In this document: piece after piece, positions 1 through 5,261 of the stretch | Position numbering within the stretch: position 1 is the stretch's first letter | Layout of the letters: each line of letters starts with the position of its first letter | From: an uncultured Oscillospiraceae bacterium | GTDB lineage: Bacteria > Bacillota > Clostridia > Oscillospirales > Ruminococcaceae | Assembly (NCBI GenBank): GCA_900552845.1 | Contig: USBC01000069.1 | Location: 1 to 8,682 of the forward strand | Length of the DNA: 8,682 nucleotides | Direction of reading: 5' to 3' | Translations under genes and position numbers: made by a program | The notes under the pieces: generated by a model | Told to the model about the DNA's origin: nothing | Databases searched by the model: none | The model's input: only the letters and a program-made list of their open reading frames with translations

Positions 1-1
1 A

Positions 2-73
2 ATTACCAACTACGGCATTGCGATAGCCAAGATGCACGGCATACTTGCGCGCTCGCTTGAGCCGTTCAATTAA
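2..73 (+). CDS. 3' end of an unidentified gene (partial)
   Basis: An open frame enters from the left edge and ends at a TAA at 71-73, giving 23 residues that finish ...ARSLEPFN. It is followed after 18 bp by a GGAGGG ribosome site and the next gene on the same strand, which suggests an operon. Its isoleucine codons include ATA, as in the two genes that follow, so it probably belongs to the same original DNA segment. Too little is present to assign a family. The frame could be accidental, but the spacing to the next gene supports a real gene end. Confidence 0.55.
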   Translation: MTNYGIAIAKMHGILARSLEPFN

Positions 74-91
74 ACAACGGAGGGTATAAAC

Positions 92-1114
92 ATGAAGAGT
101 GCGGATTTCATTAACGAATGCGCAATGCGCGGCATGGCCACGGGTCAGACGGCCGCGTTCGGAACGGTAAACGGGGTGCCGTTCACCGTAAACGTAGTTA
201 CTGCAAAGCAGCTGAGCATTACATTTGTGCTGGACAGGCAGATTTCAGCGGACGAAAAGACCGCAATGTGCAATTCGCTTAAATTTGCCGGCGTAAATGG
301 CGGCGCGAACGGCTACACGGTGACGGTGAACGTCAATGTTGAAAAGGATACGGAAGCTCCTGCCGCCGTGGATGCTGTGTTTGCCGCGGCAAACGCCGCC
401 GTGGATGCGGGCCGCAGGGTTGGCATAAGCTTCGGCACGGTATGCCCGTACTGCGGGCGCACGGATACGGATGCGGTGATGTACTGCGAACACCGCGGCG
501 CAATACCCGCAGGCTACCGCGCAGTGCATACAGAATGCGCAAACTCCTTGCGCAATGCTGCAAACGAGGCCAAGGTGAATGACGAAGGCAACTACTTCAC
601 GGGCATAATAGGCGCAATTATAGGAATGATACTGGGCGTTGTGCTGAACGTAGCCGTTATATTCGGCACGGAAAGGATATACGCCATGCTGTGCGCACTT
701 ATACCGCTGGGCGCGTTTTTCGGATATAAGCTGCTCAAGGGCCGCATGAATTCGTTCGCCATAGTTATAAGCATAATCTGCGCCGTGCTTGGCGCAGTGG
801 CGCTCACGTTCGGCGTGGACATTGCGGACAGCATGATAAATTATGACTATACGTTTGAAGAAGCCATTCTGCTGATACAGTATGGCATGGCGGAGATACC
901 CGAATATGCGGACGCTATCCGCTCAAGCCTGCTGCAGGATTTGCTGTTTGTGGGGCTTGGCGTGCTGTGCTGCATAGGCGTGCTCAGGAAGAACACAAAT
1001 TCCGGCAAGGCCGCATACGCAGGAAACCTTTACGCCACACTGCGCATGAAGGACGGCTCCCTGCCCGCACCGGCAGCCGACACCGTTGACGATACGGCAA
1101 GCCACGGCGCATAA
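92..1114 (+). CDS. Four-helix membrane protein with a Cys/His metal-site-like cluster, function unknown
   Basis: Start chosen at ATG 92 because GGAGGG (79-84) lies 7 bp upstream. The 340-residue protein begins with a soluble region of about 115 residues rich in Thr, Val and Ala. A cluster of possible metal ligands follows: CPYC at 118-121, C132, H134, H146 and C149, resembling a small zinc-ribbon or treble-clef site. Hydrophobic stretches at about 167-191, 196-213, 221-243 and 282-298 predict four membrane helices; a short polar loop (about 245-280) and a hydrophilic tail (299-340) complete it. The general layout of a soluble zinc-binding head on a clostridial multi-helix membrane module is seen in uncharacterised proteins, but I cannot name a family. 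ATA supplies 16 of its 24 Ile codons, unlike genes right of about 2060. It probably forms an operon with the partial gene upstream and ends at the terminator at 1133-1157. Coding status is secure; function is unknown. Confidence 0.8.
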   Translation: MKSADFINECAMRGMATGQTAAFGTVNGVPFTVNVVTAKQLSITFVLDRQISADEKTAMCNSLKFAGVNGGANGYTVTVNVNVEKDTEAPAAVDAVFAAANAAVDAGRRVGISFGTVCPYCGRTDTDAVMYCEHRGAIPAGYRAVHTECANSLRNAANEAKVNDEGNYFTGIIGAIIGMILGVVLNVAVIFGTERIYAMLCALIPLGAFFGYKLLKGRMNSFAIVISIICAVLGAVALTFGVDIADSMINYDYTFEEAILLIQYGMAEIPEYADAIRSSLLQDLLFVGLGVLCCIGVLRKNTNSGKAAYAGNLYATLRMKDGSLPAPAADTVDDTASHGA

Positions 1115-1132
1115 AGCGCTAATATAAACTGT

Positions 1133-1157
1133 AAAGAGACGGCAGCGTCTCTTTTTT
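1133..1157 (+). terminator. Intrinsic terminator after the membrane protein gene
   Basis: AGAGACG (1135-1141) pairs perfectly with CGTCTCT (1146-1152) around a GCAG loop, and A-T pairs extend it outward. Six T residues follow at 1152-1157. It lies about 20 bp after the stop codon at 1114. Confidence 0.85.
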
Positions 1158-1198
1158 CTTGTGAAAATATAAATTTATGGAAGAGATGTATAATTGTG

Positions 1199-1207
1199 TG
1201 TTATACT
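1199..1207 (+). promoter_or_regulatory. Candidate extended -10 promoter for the PTS EIIC gene
   Basis: TGT followed by TATACT (1202-1207) fits an extended -10 box. A TATAAT (1189-1194) lies just upstream as an alternative -10. Neither has a convincing -35 at normal spacing. The intergenic setting between a terminator and the next gene supports a promoter here. The roughly 95-nt leader to 1303 is GC-rich, but I could not match it to a known riboswitch. Confidence 0.4.
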
Positions 1208-1313
1208 CTATGCGGTGCTATATGACCGCGACGGCTGATGAACCGCGCGGCCGTTTGCAACACGCCTGCCGTTCACGGGTAAGGGGCGGCGGGACGCATT
1301 TTCGGAGGAAAAA

Positions 1314-2063
1314 ATGGGAGAAAGAACTCCCCATACCGGCGGCATAGCCGCATTCCTGGCGCGCAAAGGCGTTGTGTTCAGCGCAAAAAGATACCTTGTT
1401 GATGCAATGGGATCTATGGCCATGGGCCTTTTCGCGTCGCTGCTTATAGGCACTATCCTTTCTACCCTTGCGGACAAGCTGAGCCTTGATTGGCTGAAAG
1501 AAATTGCTTCGTTCGCATCCGCCGCAACGGGCAGCGCAATGGCCGTTGCAATAGGGCTTGCGCTTCAGGCGCCGCCGCTGGTGCTTTTCAGCCTGTGCGC
1601 CGTGGGATACGGGGCGAACAGCCTCGGCGGGCCGCTCGGCACGCTAATCTGCACCGCAGTCGCGGCGGAACTCGGAAAAATAGTTTCAAAAGAGACAAAA
1701 GTTGATATTCTTGTTACGCCAACGGTCACCATTGTGAGCGGGCTGCTTATTGCGCGGCTTGCGGGGCCTGGCGTATCCGCCGTCATGACAGGCTTTGGCA
1801 ATCTTATAATGCGCGCAACCGAAATGCACCCGTTCTTCATGGGCATTTTGGTATCGGTATTGGTGGGCGTTGCGCTCACGCTGCCCATAAGCAGCGCCGC
1901 AATATGCGCCTCCTTCGGTACGGCGGGGCTTGTGGGCCTTGCCGGCGGCGCAGCCACGCGCCCTGCGGGCGCGTTCCCGCGGCAAAGCCGCGGGAGCCGG
2001 ACTTTTAGTCCGGCGGCTGCGCCGCTTGGACCCACCGGCTGCATGGGAACTGCCAAGGGTTGA
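1314..2063 (+). pseudogene. PTS EIIC-type sugar permease gene (PTS_EIIC_2-like), truncated at the 3' end
   Basis: ATG 1314 follows GGAGG (1304-1308) at 5 bp. The translation matches the membrane permease family Pfam PF13303 (PTS_EIIC_2) from residue 15 or so: FLARKGVVFSAKRYLVDAMG near the start, then hydrophobic helices with NSLGGPLGTLICT (102-114), TVTIVSGLLIARLAGPG (137-153), MHPFFMG (171-177) and TLPISSAAI (189-197). Intact family members carry sugar through the membrane as part of a phosphotransferase system and run to about 330-350 residues. Here homology stops at GGAAT (residues 211-215, ending at 1958). The remaining 34 residues are low-complexity, Arg/Pro-rich sequence encoded by the palindromic element at 1945-2025 and beyond, ending at TGA 2061-2063. 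The C-terminal third of the permease is absent downstream. ATA is used for 7 of 14 Ile codons, as in the preceding gene. Either the gene was broken by recombination or insertion, or two unrelated sequences were joined in assembly. Confidence 0.8.
1945..2025. repeat. Cloverleaf palindromic element 1 (four-way junction with three hairpins)
   Basis: All 81 bases are paired or in a hairpin loop. The outer stem is 1945-1955 with 2015-2025 (GCGGCGCAGCC against GGCTGCGCCGC, 11 bp). Inside are three adjoining hairpins: 1956-1963/1967-1974 (8 bp, TGC loop), 1975-1983/1987-1995 (9 bp, AAA loop) and 1996-2003/2007-2014 (8 bp, TTT loop). No base is unpaired at the junction. The right outer arm can also fold on itself (GCGGC-TGC-GCCGC, 2013-2025). 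The left outer arm coincides with PTS codons for GGAA, and the PTS homology stops just inside the element. The same architecture recurs at 3924-4007, with the shared sequences GCGCCCTGCGGGCG and CGGCTGCGCCG. I do not recognise a named family, and no transposase is nearby. A further imperfect stem, CTTGG (2025-2029) with CCAAG (2053-2057), lies to the right. Confidence 0.85.
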
Positions 2064-2088
2064 TTATGGCAGGGCGATGGAGTAAAAT
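2060..2088 (+). promoter_or_regulatory. Candidate promoter for the DUF3343-like gene
   Basis: TTGATT (2060-2065) and TAAAAT (2083-2088) are separated by exactly 17 bp. The predicted start near 2095 would leave an unusually short leader of about 10-13 nt before the ATG at 2105 or 2108. The -35 box overlaps the last codon and stop of the broken PTS frame. Confidence 0.45.
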
Positions 2089-2104
2089 AAAGGACGAGGT
2101 GAAA

Positions 2105-2368
2105 ATGATGAACGAAGATTATCTGATGATCTCCTTTGAGAATACCCATTCCGCCATACAGACCGAGCGTCTGCTGGGGCAGCACTTTAAGGTGGTGACG
2201 ATGCCGACGCTGCGTGCAGTGACGCAAAGCTGCGGGATCTCGCTGCGGCTGGCGGCTGAGGACTATGAGCCGGTCAGGGAAATGGTGGCAGAGAGCGGGC
2301 TTTCGCCGGAGCTGTATGCCATTTACTTGGTGAATTCCAACAAAAATGTATTGGAACTTTCTAAGTAA
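2105..2368 (+). CDS. DUF3343 family (putative Se/S carrier-like) small protein
   Basis: This is an 87-residue protein counted from ATG 2105. ATG 2108 is an equally good start, 6 bp after GAGGTG (2096-2101). A TTG at 2060 also opens the frame but has no ribosome site and falls in the promoter. The sequence fits the DUF3343 family (Pfam PF11823): an early strand YLMISFENTHSAIQTERLL (6-24), a central MPTLRAVTQSCGISLRL (33-49) with the conserved Cys-Gly pair C43-G44, and an acidic helix near the end. The family is a small ferredoxin-like fold, and the conserved cysteine has led to the proposal that it carries selenium or sulfur; this is not proven for this member. No cysteine desulfurase or selenium gene is adjacent. 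It appears to be transcribed alone, either ending at the strong terminator at 2479-2513 or reading into the region before it. Its codon use is like the genes to the right, not those to the left. Confidence 0.8.
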   Translation: MMNEDYLMISFENTHSAIQTERLLGQHFKVVTMPTLRAVTQSCGISLRLAAEDYEPVREMVAESGLSPELYAIYLVNSNKNVLELSK

Positions 2369-2375
2369 TGCGGGG

Positions 2376-2404
2376 TTGTCTTTGCACAAATTGTATGTTA
2401 AAAT
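2376..2404 (+). promoter_or_regulatory. Strong promoter with extended -10 in the 2369-2592 gap
   Basis: TTGTCT (2376-2381) and TAAAAT (2399-2404) are 17 bp apart, and TGT (2396-2398) directly before the -10 gives the extended -10 motif. The predicted start is near 2411. It lies only 8 bp after the DUF3343-like stop codon and points towards the terminator at 2479-2513 and the deaminase gene. Confidence 0.6.
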
Positions 2405-2410
2405 AACTGC

Positions 2411-2513
2411 GAACTGAATAGGAGCCCCCCGGATATTGGCAGACTATGGAGCGGCTTCCCCCCCCCTTTTGTTTTTTCGCGCCCTGCTCCCATTCGGGAG
2501 CAGGGCGCTTTTT
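2411..2513 (+). ncRNA. Possible small RNA or attenuated leader of the deaminase gene
   Basis: The promoter at 2376-2404 and the terminator at 2479-2513 define a transcript of about 100 nt with no convincing reading frame. GGAGCC (2421-2426) can pair with GGCTTCC (2453-2459) with one bulge, followed by a run of nine C (2458-2466) and a T-rich stretch. GGAGC at 2448-2452 could pair with GCTCC inside the 5' arm of the terminator, which would permit attenuation. It resembles no riboswitch, 6S RNA, SRP RNA or tmRNA consensus that I can recall. It may be a free small RNA, a leader controlling the amidohydrolase, or simply spacer with a terminator serving the upstream gene. Confidence 0.35.
2479..2513 (+). 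terminator. Very strong intrinsic terminator
   Basis: Thirteen perfect base pairs, GCGCCCTGCTCCC (2479-2491) with its complement at 2496-2508, close an ATTC loop and are followed by five T (2509-2513). The stem is preceded by T-rich sequence at 2467-2477. It can end transcription of the DUF3343-like gene and of any transcript from the promoter at 2376. Confidence 0.9.
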
Positions 2514-2592
2514 CAAAGGGATATTCGTTTCAATCTTGTCCCCTTAGCGCCCTGCCGGAATATTTTATTAATTTTTTTGGAGGGAATTTACC

Positions 2593-3831
2593 ATGCAGAT
2601 GCTTATTAAGAACGCAAAGCTCCGTGACCGCGAAGAGCTGGTCAACATTCTCATTGACGGGGGAAAAATCGTTGAAATCGGTGCGGGCCTGACCGCAGAG
2701 GCTGAGACCGTGATTGACGCCGAAGGCAACCTGACCACCGCTTCCTATATTGATCCCCATATCCATCTGGATAAGGTAAATGTACTGGACGTTCTGCCCA
2801 AGAACCAGAGCGGTACCTTGAAGGAAGCCATTGAGATGCTGTGGGATAAAAAACGCAATTATGTCAACGAGGACATACTGGCGCGCGGCGGCGATGTAGT
2901 AGAGCGCGAGATTAAAAACGGCGTACTGAATATCCGTACCCACATTGATGTCGATACCATCACCGGTCTGAAAGCGACCGAGGGAGTGTTGGCGCTGAAG
3001 GATAAATATAAGGGTGTAGTGGATATGCAGACCGTTGCATTCCCGCAGGAGGGAATTGTAAAGGATCCCGGCGCCGATAAGCTGATGTGGCAGGCCATGG
3101 AGCTGGGCTGCGATGTGGTAGGCGGTATGCCTGCCAATGAGAACTGCCCCGACGACAGCCGGGCCCATGTCAAGCTGTGCTTTGATATTGCCGAAAAATA
3201 TGATGCCGATATCGATATGCATGTAGATGAGAGTGACGATCCCTTCTACCGCACGCTGGAAATGGTCGCCGATGAGACCATCGCCCGCGGCTGGCAGGGG
3301 CGTGTGACCGCCGGCCACACCTGTGCGTTGGCGGCTTATGATGACCATTATGCCGCCTATGTCATCGAGAAGGTGAAAAAAGCCGGCATCAATGTCATCA
3401 CCAATCCCGTGACCAACCTGATGCTTCAGGGTCGTTTGGATAAGCAGCCGATCCGCCGCGGCATTACCCGCGTCAAGGAGCTGCTGGCAGCCGGCGTGAC
3501 CATGAGCTTTGGTCAGGATTGCGTAAATGATACCTTCTATCCCTACGGCGCAGGCGATATGCTGCAGGTGGCGCTGATCACCGGTCACGCAGCACAGCTC
3601 AGCCTGCCCGATGAGATCGAAAAGACCTTTGATATGATTACCGATGACGCTGCCAGAATTCTCCGTTTGGAGAATTACGGCCTTAAGGTGGGCTGCAATG
3701 CCGATATCGTCATCACTGCTTGCCATGATGCACGCGATGCGATCCGCTTGACACCGGAGCGCCGCTATGTCATCAAGCGCGGACGGGTCGTGGCTTCCAC
3801 TACCGTCCAATCCAAACTTGCCATCTTCTAA
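2593..3831 (+). CDS. CodA-like amidohydrolase (cytosine deaminase family)
   Basis: ATG 2593 follows GGAGGG (2579-2584) by 8 bp. The 412-residue protein is close to E. coli CodA in length and matches it from end to end as a metal-dependent TIM-barrel amidohydrolase that removes an amino group from a heterocyclic ring in the cytoplasm. Visible markers are HIHLD (56-60, metal ligands H56 and H58), THIDVD (116-121), VAFPQEG (148-154, with Q152 at the CodA substrate-binding glutamine), DMHVDE (208-213, metal ligand H210 and catalytic E213), AGHTCA (240-245, H242) and SFGQDCVNDTFYPYG (305-319, metal ligand D309). The late segment GRLDKQPIRRGITRVKELL (280-298) is also CodA-like. Where E. coli CodA has H-D-D at this last site, this protein has Q308-D309-C310. 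The second Asp (D314 in E. coli) helps set substrate preference, so the substrate may be cytosine, creatinine or another ring. No cytosine permease is adjacent. It has a weak possible promoter of its own (TTGTCC 2536-2541 with TATTTT 2561-2566, spacing 19), or depends on read-through of the terminator at 2479-2513. Confidence 0.88.
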   Translation: MQMLIKNAKLRDREELVNILIDGGKIVEIGAGLTAEAETVIDAEGNLTTASYIDPHIHLDKVNVLDVLPKNQSGTLKEAIEMLWDKKRNYVNEDILARGGDVVEREIKNGVLNIRTHIDVDTITGLKATEGVLALKDKYKGVVDMQTVAFPQEGIVKDPGADKLMWQAMELGCDVVGGMPANENCPDDSRAHVKLCFDIAEKYDADIDMHVDESDDPFYRTLEMVADETIARGWQGRVTAGHTCALAAYDDHYAAYVIEKVKKAGINVITNPVTNLMLQGRLDKQPIRRGITRVKELLAAGVTMSFGQDCVNDTFYPYGAGDMLQVALITGHAAQLSLPDEIEKTFDMITDDAARILRLENYGLKVGCNADIVITACHDARDAIRLTPERRYVIKRGRVVASTTVQSKLAIF

Positions 3832-3844
3832 TGTTTTCTCTCTT

Positions 3845-3883
3845 GGGAAAGGGGCGCTCTCTAATGGGGGCGTCCCTTTTCCC
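3845..3883 (+). terminator. Hairpin after the deaminase gene, possible weak terminator
   Basis: GGGAAAGGG (3845-3853) can pair with CCCTTTTCCC (3874-3883) allowing one bulge, with further GC pairs inside, 13 bp after the deaminase stop. No T run follows the stem, so it may stabilise the mRNA end instead of terminating efficiently. Confidence 0.4.
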
Positions 3884-3909
3884 ATGTCAGGGCGGACGGA
3901 AAAGCGGAA

Positions 3910-3927
3910 GCGGAACGCTCGTTCCGC
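3910..3927. repeat. Flanking perfect hairpin of the second palindromic cluster
   Basis: GCGGAACG (3910-3917) is the exact complement of CGTTCCGC (3920-3927). Its last four bases are also the first four of the cloverleaf outer stem at 3924-3936, so the two structures compete by four pairs. The same stretch can also be read as the first of a chain of hairpins running to 4006. Confidence 0.7.
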
Positions 3928-4007
3928 CCGCAGGGCAGCGGCGCTTTCGCGCCGCTCGGCGGTCTGCGACCGCCGGCTCCGGCTGCGCCGGAGCGCCCTG
4001 CGGGCGG
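3924..4007. repeat. Cloverleaf palindromic element 2 (four-way junction with three hairpins)
   Basis: Within these 84 bases everything is paired except the hairpin loops. The outer stem CCGCCCGCAGGGC (3924-3936) pairs perfectly with 3995-4007 (13 bp). It encloses three abutting 8-bp hairpins: 3937-3944/3949-3956 (TTTC loop), 3957-3964/3968-3975 (TGC loop) and 3976-3983/3987-3994 (TGC loop). Each outer arm can also fold on itself (GCCC-GCA-GGGC at 3926-3936; CGCCC-TGC-GGGCG at 3994-4006), so a chain of six hairpins (with 3910-3927) is an alternative fold. It fills the 298-bp gap between the deaminase and galM, ending 19 bp before the galM promoter. No reading frame in it looks like a protein. 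The architecture is the same as at 1945-2025. It may be a non-autonomous mobile repeat or a structured RNA or DNA site; I cannot name a family. Confidence 0.88.
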
Positions 4008-4026
4008 TTTTGCACACATTTCCCCC

Positions 4027-4055
4027 TTGGCAGCCTGCCACCGATGCGGTACAAT
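4027..4055 (+). promoter_or_regulatory. Promoter of galM
   Basis: TTGGCA (4027-4032) and TACAAT (4050-4055) are separated by 17 bp, both close to the sigma-A consensus. The expected start is near 4062, giving a leader of about 70 nt. The same TACAAT -10 is used by the next gene. Confidence 0.65.
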
Positions 4056-4129
4056 AGAAAGCAGAGCCCCGGACGGAAAAATCAAAATGAATGGGGAGTC
4101 TTTCATTCGTTAAAGGAGAATGACGCAGT

Positions 4130-5188
4130 ATGGTTTACAAACACTTTTTCGGGCGGACACCGGATGGACAGGCGGTAACACGCTTTACCCTGTTTAATCA
4201 CAACACCATGGAGGTGAACCTGCTGAACTACGGCGCGGCAGTGCACAGTATTTGCGTGCCGGATAAGGCAGGACGGGTAGAGGATATTACACTGGGGTGC
4301 GATACCATTGCCGACTATATGGCAGCACCGCACTTCGGCGGGACGATCGGGCGGGTGGCAAACCGCATCGCTGGGGCTAGCTTCGAGCTCAATGGGAAAA
4401 CCTATCCCCTTTGTGCGAATGACGGCGAAAACCACCTGCACGGCGGCGAACGGGGCTTTGACCGCTGCTTGTGGCAGTGGAGCACCGAGGATCTTGATAA
4501 TGTGGTGGTCTTTTCCCGCACCGCGGAGGCGGGGGAGGAGGGCTATCCGGGGAAGCTTTTTGTGGAGGTACGCTACTGCCTGACGCAGGAGGACGCCCTC
4601 ATTATTCATTATACCGCCACAGCAGAGGAGGGCGACACCCTGCTGAATTTGACCAACCACACCTACTTTAATCTGGCGGGACAGGGCAGCGGGGATATTC
4701 TGGGACACCGGTTGGAGCTGGCGGCAAGCCGCTATACCCCTGCCGACGGAGCGTTGATCCCCACCGGTGAGATGCTGCCGGTAGCGGGAACTCCGTTGGA
4801 TTTCACCACGCCGCATGCCATTGGGGAACGCATCGGGGCGGACTGCCCGCAGCTTACAAATGCCGGCGGGTATGACCACAATTTCCTGCTGGACTATGAC
4901 CCTGAAAGCCCGAACCCGCTGCACCCTGCGGCGGAGCTTTCCGACCCCGTAAGCGGCAGACAGCTGACCGTCTTTACTACCGAGCCGGCAGTGCAGCTTT
5001 ACTCCGGCAACTTCCTGTGCGGGGAGCGGGGGAAAGGCGGCATCACCTACCAAAAGCACGGCGGCATCTGTCTGGAAACACAGCATTATCCCGATAGCCC
5101 TCACCACCCGCAGTTTCCCTCGATCCTGCTGCGGCAGGGCGAGACCTACGAATCCGAAACGGTGTGGTTTTTCGGGCTGACGGAATAA
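4130..5188 (+). CDS. galM: Aldose 1-epimerase (mutarotase)
   Basis: ATG 4130 is preceded by AAAGGAG (4112-4118) with an 11-bp gap. The 352-residue product has the usual length for GalM and interconverts alpha and beta anomers of galactose, glucose and related aldoses in the cytoplasm. Family motifs are clear: GGTIGRVANRIAGASF (70-85, sugar-binding R79), NHLHGG (101-106, H102/H104), NLTNHTYFNLAG (173-184, catalytic acid H177), GGYDHNFLL (246-254, substrate-binding D249) and LETQHYPDSPHHPQFPS (315-331, catalytic base E316). The beta-sandwich N-terminus starts normally, and no signal peptide is present. No galK, galT or sugar transporter is adjacent, and the gene has its own promoter, so it appears to be a stand-alone unit. 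A short hairpin without a T run (5192-5210) follows it, so some transcripts may continue into the regulator gene. Confidence 0.95.
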   Translation: MVYKHFFGRTPDGQAVTRFTLFNHNTMEVNLLNYGAAVHSICVPDKAGRVEDITLGCDTIADYMAAPHFGGTIGRVANRIAGASFELNGKTYPLCANDGENHLHGGERGFDRCLWQWSTEDLDNVVVFSRTAEAGEEGYPGKLFVEVRYCLTQEDALIIHYTATAEEGDTLLNLTNHTYFNLAGQGSGDILGHRLELAASRYTPADGALIPTGEMLPVAGTPLDFTTPHAIGERIGADCPQLTNAGGYDHNFLLDYDPESPNPLHPAAELSDPVSGRQLTVFTTEPAVQLYSGNFLCGERGKGGITYQKHGGICLETQHYPDSPHHPQFPSILLRQGETYESETVWFFGLTE

Positions 5189-5191
5189 TAA

Positions 5192-5210
5192 AAGCAACAG
5201 CGGGTTGCTT
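5192..5210 (+). other. Short hairpin after galM
   Basis: AAGCAAC (5192-5198) pairs with GTTGCTT (5204-5210) around a five-base loop. No T run follows, so it is at best a poor terminator. Its right end overlaps the -35 box of the next promoter (5209-5214). Confidence 0.35.
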
Positions 5211-5237
5211 GCGGAAAAATGGCGCTGCTGCTACAAT
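5209..5237 (+). promoter_or_regulatory. Promoter of the XRE/zinc-ribbon regulator gene
   Basis: TTGCGG (5209-5214) and TACAAT (5232-5237) are spaced by 17 bp. The expected start is near 5244, immediately before the ribosome site AAGGAGGTG at 5246-5254, so the leader is very short. Confidence 0.55.
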
Positions 5238-5261
5238 AATCCCGCAAGGAGGTGGGCGGTT

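Noticed and set aside
1208..1303. Possible riboswitch in the leader before the PTS gene
   Set aside because: The leader is GC-rich with short stems, but I found no match to a known riboswitch core and no terminator hairpin.
1945..2025. Cloverleaf as a tRNA or tRNA-like gene
   Set aside because: All four stems are 8 bp or longer with 3-base loops and no tRNA conserved bases such as a T-loop; length and junctions do not fit a tRNA.
1565..2389. A 274-residue minus-strand frame spanning the PTS fragment, the element and the DUF3343-like gene
   Set aside because: It crosses three unrelated plus-strand features and has Arg/Pro-rich low-complexity sequence without a ribosome site.
3910..4007. CRISPR array or tandem repeat reading of the repeated hairpins
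   Set aside because: The units are palindromes of differing sequence with no constant repeat and no spacers.
2530..4041. A 503-residue open frame on the minus strand opposite the deaminase gene
   Set aside because: It lies wholly across a clearly conserved plus-strand enzyme and the palindromic element, has no ribosome site, and resembles no protein; it is a product of GC-rich codon use.
4103..5197. A 364-residue open frame on the minus strand opposite galM
   Set aside because: It is an antisense shadow of galM, which carries all catalytic motifs; there is no start signal for the minus frame.
5205..5261. Upstream extension of the XRE regulator
   Set aside because: The extension covers the promoter boxes (5209-5237); the perfect AAGGAGGTG before ATG 5262 decides the start.
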